64,000 nt of DNA from Nakamurella sp. PAMC28650. Its GTDB lineage: Bacteria > Actinomycetota > Actinomycetes > Mycobacteriales > Nakamurellaceae. Below the pieces are notes generated by a model, which was not told the DNA's origin, did no database searches, and saw nothing but the letters and a program-made list of their open reading frames with translations. The stretch lies in contig NZ_CP060298.1 of NCBI RefSeq assembly GCF_014303395.1, forward strand, positions 1,302,001 to 1,366,000, read 5' to 3'. Shown piece after piece: positions 50,941-59,530 of the stretch. Every line of letters starts with the position of its first letter. Position 1 is the stretch's first letter. A program made the position numbers and the translations under genes.

Positions 50941-52263
50941 ATGAAAATCAGTGTCATCGGTACCGGGTACCTCGGCGCCGTCCACGCCGCCTGCATGGCC
51001 GAGATCGGACACCAGGTGATCGGTGTCGACACCGACGCCGGCAAGATCGCCACCCTGGCGGCCGGTCGGACCCCGTTCTTCGAGCCGGGCCTCGCAGAAC
51101 TGTTGCAGTCCAACATCTCTGCCGGACGACTGTCCTTCACCACGTCCATGGCAGAGGCCACCGCCTTCGCCGACGTCCACTTCATCTGCGTCGGTACGCC
51201 CCAACAGGCCGGTTCCTACGCCGCCGATCTCCGGTACGTGGACGAGGTGGTCACCCAGCTCGCCCTGCACCTGCGGCGGCCCGCCCTGGTGGTCGGCAAG
51301 TCGACCGTCCCGGTCGGCACGGCGACCAGGCTGAAAGCGTTGGTGGCCAAACTGGCACACGTCGACGAGGGTCCGGTGGAGCTGGCCTGGAACCCGGAGT
51401 TCCTCCGCGAGGGCTTCGCGGTGCAGGACACCCTGCGGCCCGATCGTCTGGTCTTCGGTGTCGACTCGGACGCTTCCGAGGCGACGTTGCGTGAGGTGTA
51501 CCAGCCCATCCTGGATCTCGGAACCACCTGCATCACAGCAGATTTCGCCACCGCTGAACTGGTCAAGGTCGCCGCCAACGCCTTCCTGGCCACCAAGATC
51601 TCCTTCATCAACGCGATGGCCGAGGTGTGCGAGGCGGCGGGGGCCGACGTCACGGTGCTCAGCAACGCCCTCGGCCACGACGCCCGCATCGGACACCGAT
51701 TTCTGCACGCCGGCCTGGGTTTCGGCGGCGGATGCCTGCCCAAGGACATCCGTGCGTTCCGGGCCAGAGCCGGGGAGATCGGTGCGCAGGAGGCACTGAC
51801 CTTTCTCAAGGAGGTCGACGAGATCAACATGCGCCTGCGGGAACGCACCGTGGACGTGGCCAAGGCGCTGGTCGGCGGATCCTTCCTGAGCCGCACCGTG
51901 ACCGTCCTCGGCGCGGCGTTCAAGCCCGACAGCGACGACGTCCGCGACTCGCCGGCACTGCACATCGCCGCGCTGATGCAGCTCAAGGGGGCCAGCGTGG
52001 TGGTGCACGACCCGGAGGCGATGCCGAACGCACGGAAGCTGTTTCCCACCCTTCGATACGCTGCATCGCTCGACGAGGCCTGCGCAGACTCGGATCTCGT
52101 GGTGCTCGCGACCGAGTGGCCGCTCTACCGCGACGCGGATCCGGAGCACCTGGCCGGGTTGACCCGTCGGCCGGTGATGCTCGATACCCGAAACGTGATC
52201 GACCTGGCTGGTTGGCGTGGTGCGGGCTGGCAGGTCCGCGCGCTCGGGCGTCCCCGTGCCTGA
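50941..52263 (+). CDS. ugd: UDP-glucose/GDP-mannose dehydrogenase family enzyme (UGD)
   Basis: The 440-residue enzyme oxidises a nucleotide sugar twice with NAD to the uronic acid, most simply UDP-glucose to UDP-glucuronate. NAD binding: VIGTGYLGAVHAACMAE (5-21). Catalytic Cys265 is in GFGGGCLPKD, with GKSTVPVG and NPEFLREG as conserved family segments. The sequence reads closest to bacterial UDP-glucose 6-dehydrogenases; a GDP-mannose dehydrogenase cannot be excluded without alignment. ATG at 50941 was preferred to the adjacent ATG at 50938 on RBS spacing (GGAG at 50930). It would supply an acidic sugar to the polysaccharide made by the genes downstream. Confidence 0.9.
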   Translation: MKISVIGTGYLGAVHAACMAEIGHQVIGVDTDAGKIATLAAGRTPFFEPGLAELLQSNISAGRLSFTTSMAEATAFADVHFICVGTPQQAGSYAADLRYVDEVVTQLALHLRRPALVVGKSTVPVGTATRLKALVAKLAHVDEGPVELAWNPEFLREGFAVQDTLRPDRLVFGVDSDASEATLREVYQPILDLGTTCITADFATAELVKVAANAFLATKISFINAMAEVCEAAGADVTVLSNALGHDARIGHRFLHAGLGFGGGCLPKDIRAFRARAGEIGAQEALTFLKEVDEINMRLRERTVDVAKALVGGSFLSRTVTVLGAAFKPDSDDVRDSPALHIAALMQLKGASVVVHDPEAMPNARKLFPTLRYAASLDEACADSDLVVLATEWPLYRDADPEHLAGLTRRPVMLDTRNVIDLAGWRGAGWQVRALGRPRA

Positions 52264-52340
52264 GCCCGCCCTGGCGGTAGCCCCGCCCGCCCTCGGTCCG
52301 AGGTCCTTCCCACCGTGCCACCCCACCAGAGAGGACGGCC

Positions 52341-54464
52341 ATGGCCACCCTGGTCAACACTGAGTCAACCGGGTCAACCGGGTCAACCGGGTCAACCGGA
52401 TCATCCGCGACGGTCGAGAAGCTCGGCACTGCAGCAGGTCCGGCCACCCCGAGGAGTTTCCGGCCGGACATCCAGGGCCTCCGGGCGATCGCCGTCGGTC
52501 TGGTGGTGCTCTATCACGCCAACGTCCCCGGGATCCCCGGCGGCTACGTCGGTGTCGACGTCTTCTTCGTCATCTCCGGCTTCCTTATCACTCGCCAGCT
52601 GACGAACGAGGCACTCCGCAGCGGGCGGATCTCGCTCTTCAAGTTCTACAGCCGCCGGATGCGTCGCCTGCTGCCGCCGGCCGTTGTGGTCGTCATCGTG
52701 ACGATGCTGGTCGCCAGGGCGGTTCTGCCCTACTCGCAGGTGGTCTCGCTGATCCACGACGTCTGGTACACGGCGGTCTACGGGATCAACTACCACCTGG
52801 CCATCGAGGGCATCAACTACCAGCAGGCGTCCGCACCGCCGTCGCCGCTGCAGCACTTCTGGTCGCTGTCGGTGGAAGAGCAGTTCTACTTCATCTGGCC
52901 CGTCCTGATCGTCGCCTGTCTCCTGTTGGGGCGCCGGAGGTTCCGCCCGGCGGTGCTGATCACCGCGATCGCGGCCATCTGCGTGGTGACCTTCTACTTC
53001 TCGGTCACCATCACCAGCACGAACACCCCGATGGCGTACTTCTCCATCCACACCCGGGCCTGGGAACTGGGTCTCGGCGCGTTGGTCGCGCTGGTCAACG
53101 GCCGCCTGGCCCGTGTGCCCGCCCGGCTCGCCGCTGCGCTCAGCTGGACCGGCCTTGCCATGTTGCTGGCGGGGGCGTTCCTCTACTCCGACACCACCCC
53201 GTACCCGGGATCGGCTGCGCTGCTTCCCGTGGCCGGCGCCGCCCTGATCATCGCCGGTGGGTCGTTGCGCCACACCGGGAGCCCGGAAACGGTGTTCCTG
53301 GACCGCTCGATGATGCAGTACGTCGGGAAGGTCTCCTACGCCTGGTACCTCTGGCACTGGCCCCTGCTGATCCTGCTGCCGGCCTGGGCCGGCAAGGAGT
53401 TCACCTGGATGACGAACGTCGAGGTCGTCGTCATCGCCTTCTGGCTGGCGGTCCTCACCTACTTCCTCGAGAATGCCTGCCTCCGTTCGCATTGGATCAT
53501 CGGTCGGTGGTTCGGCGTGGGGGTCGGCCTGGCGGCGACGTCGGCGGTGATGGCCCTGCTGGCCTCGGTGTCGCTCCCGTCGGTGGTCGGATCCGGGGTG
53601 GCCCGATCGGTGACCAGCCTGGCCGTCGCCGATGCCACCGCGGTGCAGAACGCCCTCACCGACGGCATGAAGATCACCGCACTGCCGCGGAACCTGACCC
53701 CGACGCTCGACAACGTCACCACCGACCTCCCGCAGAGCACCAAGGACGGATGCCACGCCGCCCTGCTGCAGACCGCACCGGTGACCTGCACCTACGGTGA
53801 TCCGAACGGGACGAGAACTGCAGTGCTACTGGGTGATTCGCATGCCCAGCAGTGGCTGGCGGCCTTGATCCCCAACGCGAGGGCGCAGCACTGGAAGCTG
53901 ATCACCTACACCAAGGCGGCCTGCCCGATCGCCACCCTCACCGTCTGGAACAACGACCTCAAGCGGCTGTACGCCGAATGCGACACCTGGCGCATCGCAG
54001 CGTTTGCCAACATCAAGGCGCTGGATCCGGACATGATCATCGGGAGCGAGAGCGACTCGGTGCCCTGGTCGGCCGTATCGGACGCCAGGTGGGCCGACGA
54101 GACCGTCCGTTCGCTGCAGCGGATCGCCGGGCCGAAGACGCACATCGTGTTCATCGGCGACACCCCGCAGACCACCGCGGATCCGACGCCCTGCCTGCAG
54201 CAACACCTGACGAACGCCCAGGCCTGCGCCTACCAGCGGTCGGCCGCCTACCTCGATTTCCCGGACCGGAAGAAGATCATGCACAGCGAGTTGACCGCTG
54301 CCGGAATGGGTTACGTCGATCCGCTCAACTTCTTCTGCGGGCTCTGGTGCCCTGCAGTGGTGGGGAACATGGTCGTTCGCCGCGATACCGGCCACATCAC
54401 CAACACCTATGCCGCCTGGCTCGCCCCCATGCTCACGCCGATCTTCAAGGATGTCTCCAAATGA
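52341..54464 (+). CDS. Membrane O-acyltransferase, acyltransferase-3 plus SGNH (OafA-like)
   Basis: This 707-residue protein has an N-terminal ten-span acyltransferase-3 domain (about 35-390; IQGLRAIAVGLVVLYHANVP and VGVDVFFVISGFLITRQL are signature segments, with the conserved His in LYHA) and an external C-terminal SGNH domain (about 460-705) whose nucleophile is in LLGDSHAQQW and whose Asp/His pair fits RDTGHITNTY. OafA/YrhL-type proteins O-acetylate cell-surface polysaccharides by passing acyl groups across the membrane. A tandem TGS repeat occupies residues about 9-21. It overlaps the next gene (ATGA), linking it to the cellulose-synthase-like enzyme. Confidence 0.92.
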   Translation: MATLVNTESTGSTGSTGSTGSSATVEKLGTAAGPATPRSFRPDIQGLRAIAVGLVVLYHANVPGIPGGYVGVDVFFVISGFLITRQLTNEALRSGRISLFKFYSRRMRRLLPPAVVVVIVTMLVARAVLPYSQVVSLIHDVWYTAVYGINYHLAIEGINYQQASAPPSPLQHFWSLSVEEQFYFIWPVLIVACLLLGRRRFRPAVLITAIAAICVVTFYFSVTITSTNTPMAYFSIHTRAWELGLGALVALVNGRLARVPARLAAALSWTGLAMLLAGAFLYSDTTPYPGSAALLPVAGAALIIAGGSLRHTGSPETVFLDRSMMQYVGKVSYAWYLWHWPLLILLPAWAGKEFTWMTNVEVVVIAFWLAVLTYFLENACLRSHWIIGRWFGVGVGLAATSAVMALLASVSLPSVVGSGVARSVTSLAVADATAVQNALTDGMKITALPRNLTPTLDNVTTDLPQSTKDGCHAALLQTAPVTCTYGDPNGTRTAVLLGDSHAQQWLAALIPNARAQHWKLITYTKAACPIATLTVWNNDLKRLYAECDTWRIAAFANIKALDPDMIIGSESDSVPWSAVSDARWADETVRSLQRIAGPKTHIVFIGDTPQTTADPTPCLQQHLTNAQACAYQRSAAYLDFPDRKKIMHSELTAAGMGYVDPLNFFCGLWCPAVVGNMVVRRDTGHITNTYAAWLAPMLTPIFKDVSK

Positions 54465-56332
54465 CGCTGACCCTGCCGCGCTCCGACGCAGCCACGCCCA
54501 CCACGAATCGCCGGATCGCACCGGCCCGGCTTCTGCGCCGACGACCCAGACCCCGCCATCTCCACCAGGGCAGGAGCACCTACCCGCTGCTGCCGGGTGC
54601 CCCGACCGACAAGGAGAAGTTCAGCTACTACGGCCGCCAGCACCTCTGGTTCATCCAGCTGCGGACACTCGCGACCATGTGCGCCGCAGTGAGTCTGCTC
54701 TTCTTCTCCAGCACCACGACCGCGCTCTGGTACTTCTGGATCCCGCTGTCGATCTTCATCGGGTACATGCTCCTGACGCACTACACGACCACCCGCAAGC
54801 GGGTCTACTCGCGAGCCGATCACGAGGGTTTCGTCCGCAACTGGCACCCCGAGCAGTACCCGAGCGTCGACGTGTTCCTGCCCAGCGCCGGCGAGGAGAT
54901 CGAGGTGCTGCGCAACACCTACGTGCACGTGGCCGGGATGATCTATCCCGGCACGGTGACCGTGGTGGTCCTCGACGACTCGGCCCGTCCCGACGTCCAG
55001 GAGATGGCCGCCGAATTCGGCTTCGAGTACCACGTCCGGCCCAACCGGGGGCACATGAAGAAGGCCGGCAACCTGAAGTACGGCTACGAGCACAGCAACG
55101 GTGACCTGATCGTCATCTTCGACGCGGACTTCTGCCCCCGTACCGACTTCATCCTCGAGCTTGCCCCGTATTTCGAGACGCCGGAGGTGGCCATCGTCCA
55201 GTCACCCCAGTTCTTCGACACGCACCGCAAGATGCCATGGCTGCAACGCAATGCCGGCACCATCCAGGAGAGCTTCTATCGATGGGCCCAGGTTTCCCGT
55301 GATGCGCTCGGTGCGCCGATCTGCGTCGGCACCTGCGCCATCTACCGACGGTCGGCGCTGGCCAGGTCGGGTGGTTTCGCGCAGATCGGCCACAGCGAGG
55401 ACGTCCACACCGGGGTGAACCTGATGAAGGCCGGCTTCCGGACCATCTACGTACCGGTGGTGCTGGCGAAAGGCCTTTGCCCGGAGCAGTTGTCGAGTTT
55501 CATCTCCCAGCAGTACCGCTGGTGCGCCGGGTCGATGAGCCTGCTGGCCGACAAGAAGTTCCACGACTCACCGCTGACCTACCGCCAGCGCATGTGCTTC
55601 TTCACCGGGTTCGGCTACTACATCTCCACCGCGGTCGGCGTCTACCTGCTCGCCCTGCCGACCGTCATCATGCTGTGGTTCCTGCCCGAACGCATCCAGC
55701 TGTCCAACTTCTTCTGGGTCCTCCCGACCTTCCTGCTCTACCCGTTCATCGCGGTGATGCACCGGACCGGTTGGGCCCCTTCGACTCTCCGGGTGTACAC
55801 CATCTCCTCGTTCAGTCACGCAGCCGCCATCTGGCACGTCCTACGGGGTCGGACGGCGGACTGGGTGCCCACCGGCGAGGTCCGCAAGACCGGGATGACC
55901 ACGCGCGTCACGCAGTTGATCATCGGCTGGTCGGCCGCGGTGAACACGGCCATGCTGGTCGGCGTCACCATGTTCCTCGTCCGCGGGTACAGCATCGTCG
56001 ACGTCACACCGGTGCTGTTCTTCTCGGTGATGAACCTCTACATCTGGGTGCCGATCGCCGCCCTGGCACTCAAGGAGCGCCGGGTCGCCGCCCGGACGGC
56101 CCGCGCCCTGGTCCTTGCACCGGCTGCGGCCAGGGTGTTCGTACCGACGACTTACGTCGCCCCGAACACCCTCGCCCCGAGCGCCCTGGCCCCGAACGCC
56201 CTCGCCCAACTCGAGGCGGTTGCACCCAGGGCGCTCCGGGACGGGGCCGGCGACCTCGACCACATCCCTGAGCAGGCCGTTGCTCTCGAGAAGAGTGACG
56301 CCGTGATGATCCACGCCGGCGGGGGTCGGTGA
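54461..56332 (+). CDS. Processive GT2, cellulose-synthase-like
   Basis: The 623-residue membrane GT2 has the full processive set: DD at 172-173 in VVLDDSARPD, DAD at 221-223 (FDADFCP), ED at 313-314 (GHSEDVHTG) and QQYRW at 350-354. Two N-terminal and about five C-terminal helices flank the catalytic domain as in BcsA/CslA-type synthases, which polymerise a beta-glycan and extrude it. There is no PilZ domain, so it is not obviously c-di-GMP controlled. The C-terminus has Asn/Ala/Leu/Pro repeats (APNTLAPSALAPNALA). Product is unknown; a GH26-like gene overlapping its stop hints at a mannan- or glucomannan-like chain. Confidence 0.88.
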   Translation: MTLTLPRSDAATPTTNRRIAPARLLRRRPRPRHLHQGRSTYPLLPGAPTDKEKFSYYGRQHLWFIQLRTLATMCAAVSLLFFSSTTTALWYFWIPLSIFIGYMLLTHYTTTRKRVYSRADHEGFVRNWHPEQYPSVDVFLPSAGEEIEVLRNTYVHVAGMIYPGTVTVVVLDDSARPDVQEMAAEFGFEYHVRPNRGHMKKAGNLKYGYEHSNGDLIVIFDADFCPRTDFILELAPYFETPEVAIVQSPQFFDTHRKMPWLQRNAGTIQESFYRWAQVSRDALGAPICVGTCAIYRRSALARSGGFAQIGHSEDVHTGVNLMKAGFRTIYVPVVLAKGLCPEQLSSFISQQYRWCAGSMSLLADKKFHDSPLTYRQRMCFFTGFGYYISTAVGVYLLALPTVIMLWFLPERIQLSNFFWVLPTFLLYPFIAVMHRTGWAPSTLRVYTISSFSHAAAIWHVLRGRTADWVPTGEVRKTGMTTRVTQLIIGWSAAVNTAMLVGVTMFLVRGYSIVDVTPVLFFSVMNLYIWVPIAALALKERRVAARTARALVLAPAAARVFVPTTYVAPNTLAPSALAPNALAQLEAVAPRALRDGAGDLDHIPEQAVALEKSDAVMIHAGGGR

Positions 56333-57276
56333 TCGAGTTCCGCTGGCTGGCGATGGCGATCATCGCCGCCGTGCTCGCGGTGACCGCGGCGATGCCGGTC
56401 GTCGTGGCGCCACCGCCGAGATTGTTCGGGATCTCGGCGATCTCGGACCCGGCCTCGATCCTGGCCGCGGCCAGGAGCACCTCGGGGGTGGTCGGCCGGC
56501 AGATCGACATCATCAACATCTACAAGGCGTGGGTGTGGAAGGGTGACCTGCCGGTCGCCGAGCTGACGGCGATCCGGAATTCCGGAGCGGTTCCGGAGAT
56601 CACCTGGGAGCCATGGGATCCCAACGCCGGCACCGCCCAGCCACGGTTCACGCTCCAGCAGATCGTCGACGGCGGGTACGACGCCTACATCGGGACCTGG
56701 GCGAAGCAGGCCGCGGCCTGGTCCACCCCGCTGTACCTGCGGTTCGCGCACGAGATGAACGGCACCTGGTACCCATGGGCGCTCGGCGTCGACGGCAACA
56801 GCCCCGCGCTCTACGTAAAGGCCTACGCCCACGTGCACCGGATCTTCGCCGCGGCCGGCGCCCGCAACGTCCGCTGGGTCTGGAGCCCGCACGTCATGCC
56901 GCAGCTGGACGTGGCGGCGCTGGCCGCCTCCTACCCGGGTCCCGGGCTGGTCGACGTGGTCGGAGTGGACGGGTACATCTCCGCGTCGAACACGACCGCC
57001 TCCGGGTGGGAGTCGCCGACGCAGGTGTTCGGCCCGCTGTTGGCTGCGATCGCCGGGATCGCGCCGCAGACCCCGGTCTGGATCAACGAGACCGGTTGCA
57101 GTGTCCGGAGTGCCCTGCGGGCCGGGTGCAACAGCAGCATCATCGACTACTTCCGGAGCACCACCGTGAGTGCCCTGATGTGGTTCGACCTGGACGACGG
57201 CCGGGGGACGGACTGGCGGCTCGCACCGGACAGCGGGACGGGCGTGGCCGCCAGGAACGGCCTGCGCAACTGGTGA
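56329..57276 (+). CDS. GH26-like glycoside hydrolase
   Basis: The 315-residue protein has an N-terminal hydrophobic signal or anchor (LAMAIIAAVLAVTAAM) and a clan GH-A barrel. Acid/base E142 is in RFAHEMNGTWYPW and nucleophile E254 in VWINETG, the typical GH26 pair found in beta-mannanases and related endoglycanases. It starts inside the stop of the cellulose-synthase-like gene (GTGA), so the two are made together, just as BcsZ cellulase accompanies BcsA. I infer it trims the nascent chain. Substrate remains to be shown. Confidence 0.85.
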   Translation: MIEFRWLAMAIIAAVLAVTAAMPVVVAPPPRLFGISAISDPASILAAARSTSGVVGRQIDIINIYKAWVWKGDLPVAELTAIRNSGAVPEITWEPWDPNAGTAQPRFTLQQIVDGGYDAYIGTWAKQAAAWSTPLYLRFAHEMNGTWYPWALGVDGNSPALYVKAYAHVHRIFAAAGARNVRWVWSPHVMPQLDVAALAASYPGPGLVDVVGVDGYISASNTTASGWESPTQVFGPLLAAIAGIAPQTPVWINETGCSVRSALRAGCNSSIIDYFRSTTVSALMWFDLDDGRGTDWRLAPDSGTGVAARNGLRNW

Positions 57277-57283
57277 GCAAACC

Positions 57284-58276
57284 TCAGGCGTAGACGCGGA
57301 CGTAGTCGACGACCAGTTGCTGCGGCCAGTCGCTCTGGCTGCCGGGCGCCCCTGGGAACGTGCCGCCGACGGCCAGGTTGAGCAGCAAGAAGAACGGATG
57401 GCTGAACACCCAGCGCCCGTTCGCCTCGACATCCCCCCGACTCACGGTCCCGTAGGGCTCGCCGTCGATGTCCCACGTCAGGGAGTCGGGGGACCAGTCC
57501 ACCGCGAACCGGTGGAAGCCGGTCGAGAGGTTGGCGCCGGTGTCGTGGGTGCGGGTGACGGCCTGCGGCCCGCCGGCGGTGGCGGGCCCGTGCACCGTCC
57601 CGTGGATGGTGGTCGGAAGGTTGCCACCCACCTCGGCAACGTCGATCTCACCGGCCTCCGGCCAGTTCACCTGGGGCAGGTCGGTTCCCATGCTCCACAG
57701 GGCTGGCCACGCTCCCGGTGCCGTCGGTACCTGCGCGTACATCTCGATCCGCCCGTAACGGGCGCTGAAGTGGTACTGGGTCGTCAGCCGGGCCGAGGTG
57801 TACTCGTCGACGTTCCCGTCCGCGCAGCGATGCCCCGGATCACGGACTGCGGTGATGACCAGGTGTCCGTTCCCGTCGAGCGCGGAATTCTGCCGGGAGT
57901 CGGTGTAGCACTCCAGTTCCTGGTTGCCCCACCCGCCGCCGCCGACCTGCTGGCTCCACTTCGACGGATCAGGTGCAGAGCCGGCGGCGCCGCCGAAGTC
58001 GTCCGACCACAACAGGGTGCCCTTCACGGGGGCGGCGGAGGTCGAGACCGGGAGGCTCGTCGGAGCAACAGGGATGGCGGGCTGGGAGACGGGGGCGGCC
58101 GCGGAGGTGCAGGCCGCCAGCGACAGCAGTGCCGACAGCACCAGTACCGACCGCAACCGCGCGGATCGCATCCGCGCCGACCGCATCCGCGCCGACCGCA
58201 ACCGCGCCGACCGCAACCGCGCCGACCGCGCCGGTGCGCCGCCCGTTCCCGGTAACCGTGGTCCGTTCCTGTGCAC
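57284..58276 (-). CDS. GH16 glycoside hydrolase lipoprotein (laminarinase-like)
   Basis: About 330 residues from the GTG at 58276 (frame open to 58360). A basic N-terminus with RSARLRSARMRSARLRS repeats precedes the signal VLVLSALLSLAAC with a lipobox. The GH16 domain carries the catalytic ExDxxE as EIDVAE (E210/D212/E215 with this start; 28 higher from 58360), WPALWSMGTDLP before it and FAVDWSPDSLTWDIDGEPYG after. GH16 enzymes cut beta-1,3/1,4-glucans or transglycosylate. It converges on the GH26-like gene with 7 bp between stops. Confidence 0.85.
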   Translation of the reverse strand: MHRNGPRLPGTGGAPARSARLRSARLRSARMRSARMRSARLRSVLVLSALLSLAACTSAAAPVSQPAIPVAPTSLPVSTSAAPVKGTLLWSDDFGGAAGSAPDPSKWSQQVGGGGWGNQELECYTDSRQNSALDGNGHLVITAVRDPGHRCADGNVDEYTSARLTTQYHFSARYGRIEMYAQVPTAPGAWPALWSMGTDLPQVNWPEAGEIDVAEVGGNLPTTIHGTVHGPATAGGPQAVTRTHDTGANLSTGFHRFAVDWSPDSLTWDIDGEPYGTVSRGDVEANGRWVFSHPFFLLLNLAVGGTFPGAPGSQSDWPQQLVVDYVRVYA

Positions 58277-58414
58277 GGCAGCTCTTCTCGTCCTGTGCGT
58301 GGTGCCCGTGAGCTGCGGTGCTCGGGTGCCTGACGAACGCGACGCTAGCAGGCGTCGCATCGGCTGCGAGTGTGATCACGCCGGGGGAGATCGCATCCGC
58401 GTCCATGCTGAGGC

Positions 58415-59473
58415 ATGATTTCTCCTATGAGAGCAGCCGTCCTCCACGCCCCGGGTGAGATCTCCACCGAAGAGGTCCCAGATCCCACCATCGTCATGCC
58501 GACGGACGCCCTGGTCCGGGTCACCGCCGCCTGCATCTGCGGGTCCGACCTCTGGCCGTACCGCGGCATCGCGAAGAGCACCGGCCGGATCGGGCACGAG
58601 TTCGTCGGTGTCGTCGAGGAGGTCGGCGCCGCGGTGGAGTCGCTCACCGTCGGCCAGGTCGTCATCGCTCCGTTCGTCTGGTCCTGCGGCAAGTGCGAGA
58701 ACTGCGTGGCCGGGTGGACCACGTCCTGCCTGGTCGGCGGTGGCTACGGAGCACCGGACCCCGATGGCCATCTGGTGGACGGCGGGCAGGGTGAGTACGT
58801 CAGGGTGCCGCAGGCGGACGGCACCCTCGTGGTGGCACCGGTCGACGAGAACGACGAACGCATGCCGGCCCTGCTGTCGCTGTCCGACGTGATGGGCACC
58901 GGCCACCACGCCGCGGTGTCCGCGGGGGTCGGGCCCGGAAGCACCGTGGTGGTGATCGGTGACGGAGCTGTCGGCCTGTGTGCGGTCCTGGCCGCCCACC
59001 GCCTGGGAGCGGAACGGATCATCGCGCTCTCCACCCACGCCGACCGCGCCGCCATGGCGACCAGCTTCGGGGCCACCGACATCGTGAACGCCCGCGGTGA
59101 CGAGGCGGTCAGTGCCGTCCGGGAGCTGACCGGCGGCCTCGGTGCGGCGAGTGTCTGCGAATGCGTCGGCACGACCCAGACCTGGGACACCGCGCTTGCG
59201 GCCGCCCGCCCGGGCGGCACCGTCGGCTTCGTCGGAGTGCCGGCCGGTGTATCAGAGGGCCTCTCGCTGCGAAAGCTGTTCAACCGCAACGTCTCCGTCC
59301 ATGGCGGAGTGGCGCCGACCCGTGTCTACCTACCGGAACTCCTGGACGATGTGTTGGCCGGGACGCTCGATCCCGGACCGGTGTTCACCACGACCATCGG
59401 CCTCGAGGACATCGCGACCGGCTACGACGACATGGACAAGCGCCGGTCGATCAAGGTGCTCGTCAAGCCTTGA
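58415..59473 (+). CDS. Zinc-dependent alcohol dehydrogenase (MDR family)
   Basis: This 352-residue medium-chain dehydrogenase has catalytic-zinc ligands in CICGSDLWPYRG and GHEFVGVVEEVG, the structural zinc site CGKCENCVAGWTTSC and an NAD(P) fold VVVIGDGAVGLCAVLAA near 172-188. It oxidises alcohols or reduces aldehydes; the segment GGGYGAPDPDGHLVDGGQGEY is typical of glutathione-independent formaldehyde/alcohol dehydrogenase relatives. The substrate is unknown. An alternative Met lies at 58427. It is followed after 47 bp by a second ADH, and its stop begins a 17-bp repeat. Confidence 0.88.
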   Translation: MISPMRAAVLHAPGEISTEEVPDPTIVMPTDALVRVTAACICGSDLWPYRGIAKSTGRIGHEFVGVVEEVGAAVESLTVGQVVIAPFVWSCGKCENCVAGWTTSCLVGGGYGAPDPDGHLVDGGQGEYVRVPQADGTLVVAPVDENDERMPALLSLSDVMGTGHHAAVSAGVGPGSTVVVIGDGAVGLCAVLAAHRLGAERIIALSTHADRAAMATSFGATDIVNARGDEAVSAVRELTGGLGAASVCECVGTTQTWDTALAAARPGGTVGFVGVPAGVSEGLSLRKLFNRNVSVHGGVAPTRVYLPELLDDVLAGTLDPGPVFTTTIGLEDIATGYDDMDKRRSIKVLVKP

Positions 59474-59475
59474 GC

Positions 59476-59530
59476 GCGCTGCACCGATGAGGGCGCTGCA
59501 CCGATGAGGGCGCTGCACCGATGAAGGCGC
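59476..59530 (+). repeat. 17-bp repeat that copies the downstream start codon
   Basis: Units of GCGCTGCACCGATGAGG begin at 59476, 59493 and 59510, with a partial fourth at 59527. Each contains CCGATGA. The ATGs at 59487, 59504 and 59521 are 17 bp apart; the first two open six-codon frames MRALHR, each ending in a TGA that overlaps the next ATG. Confidence 0.9.
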
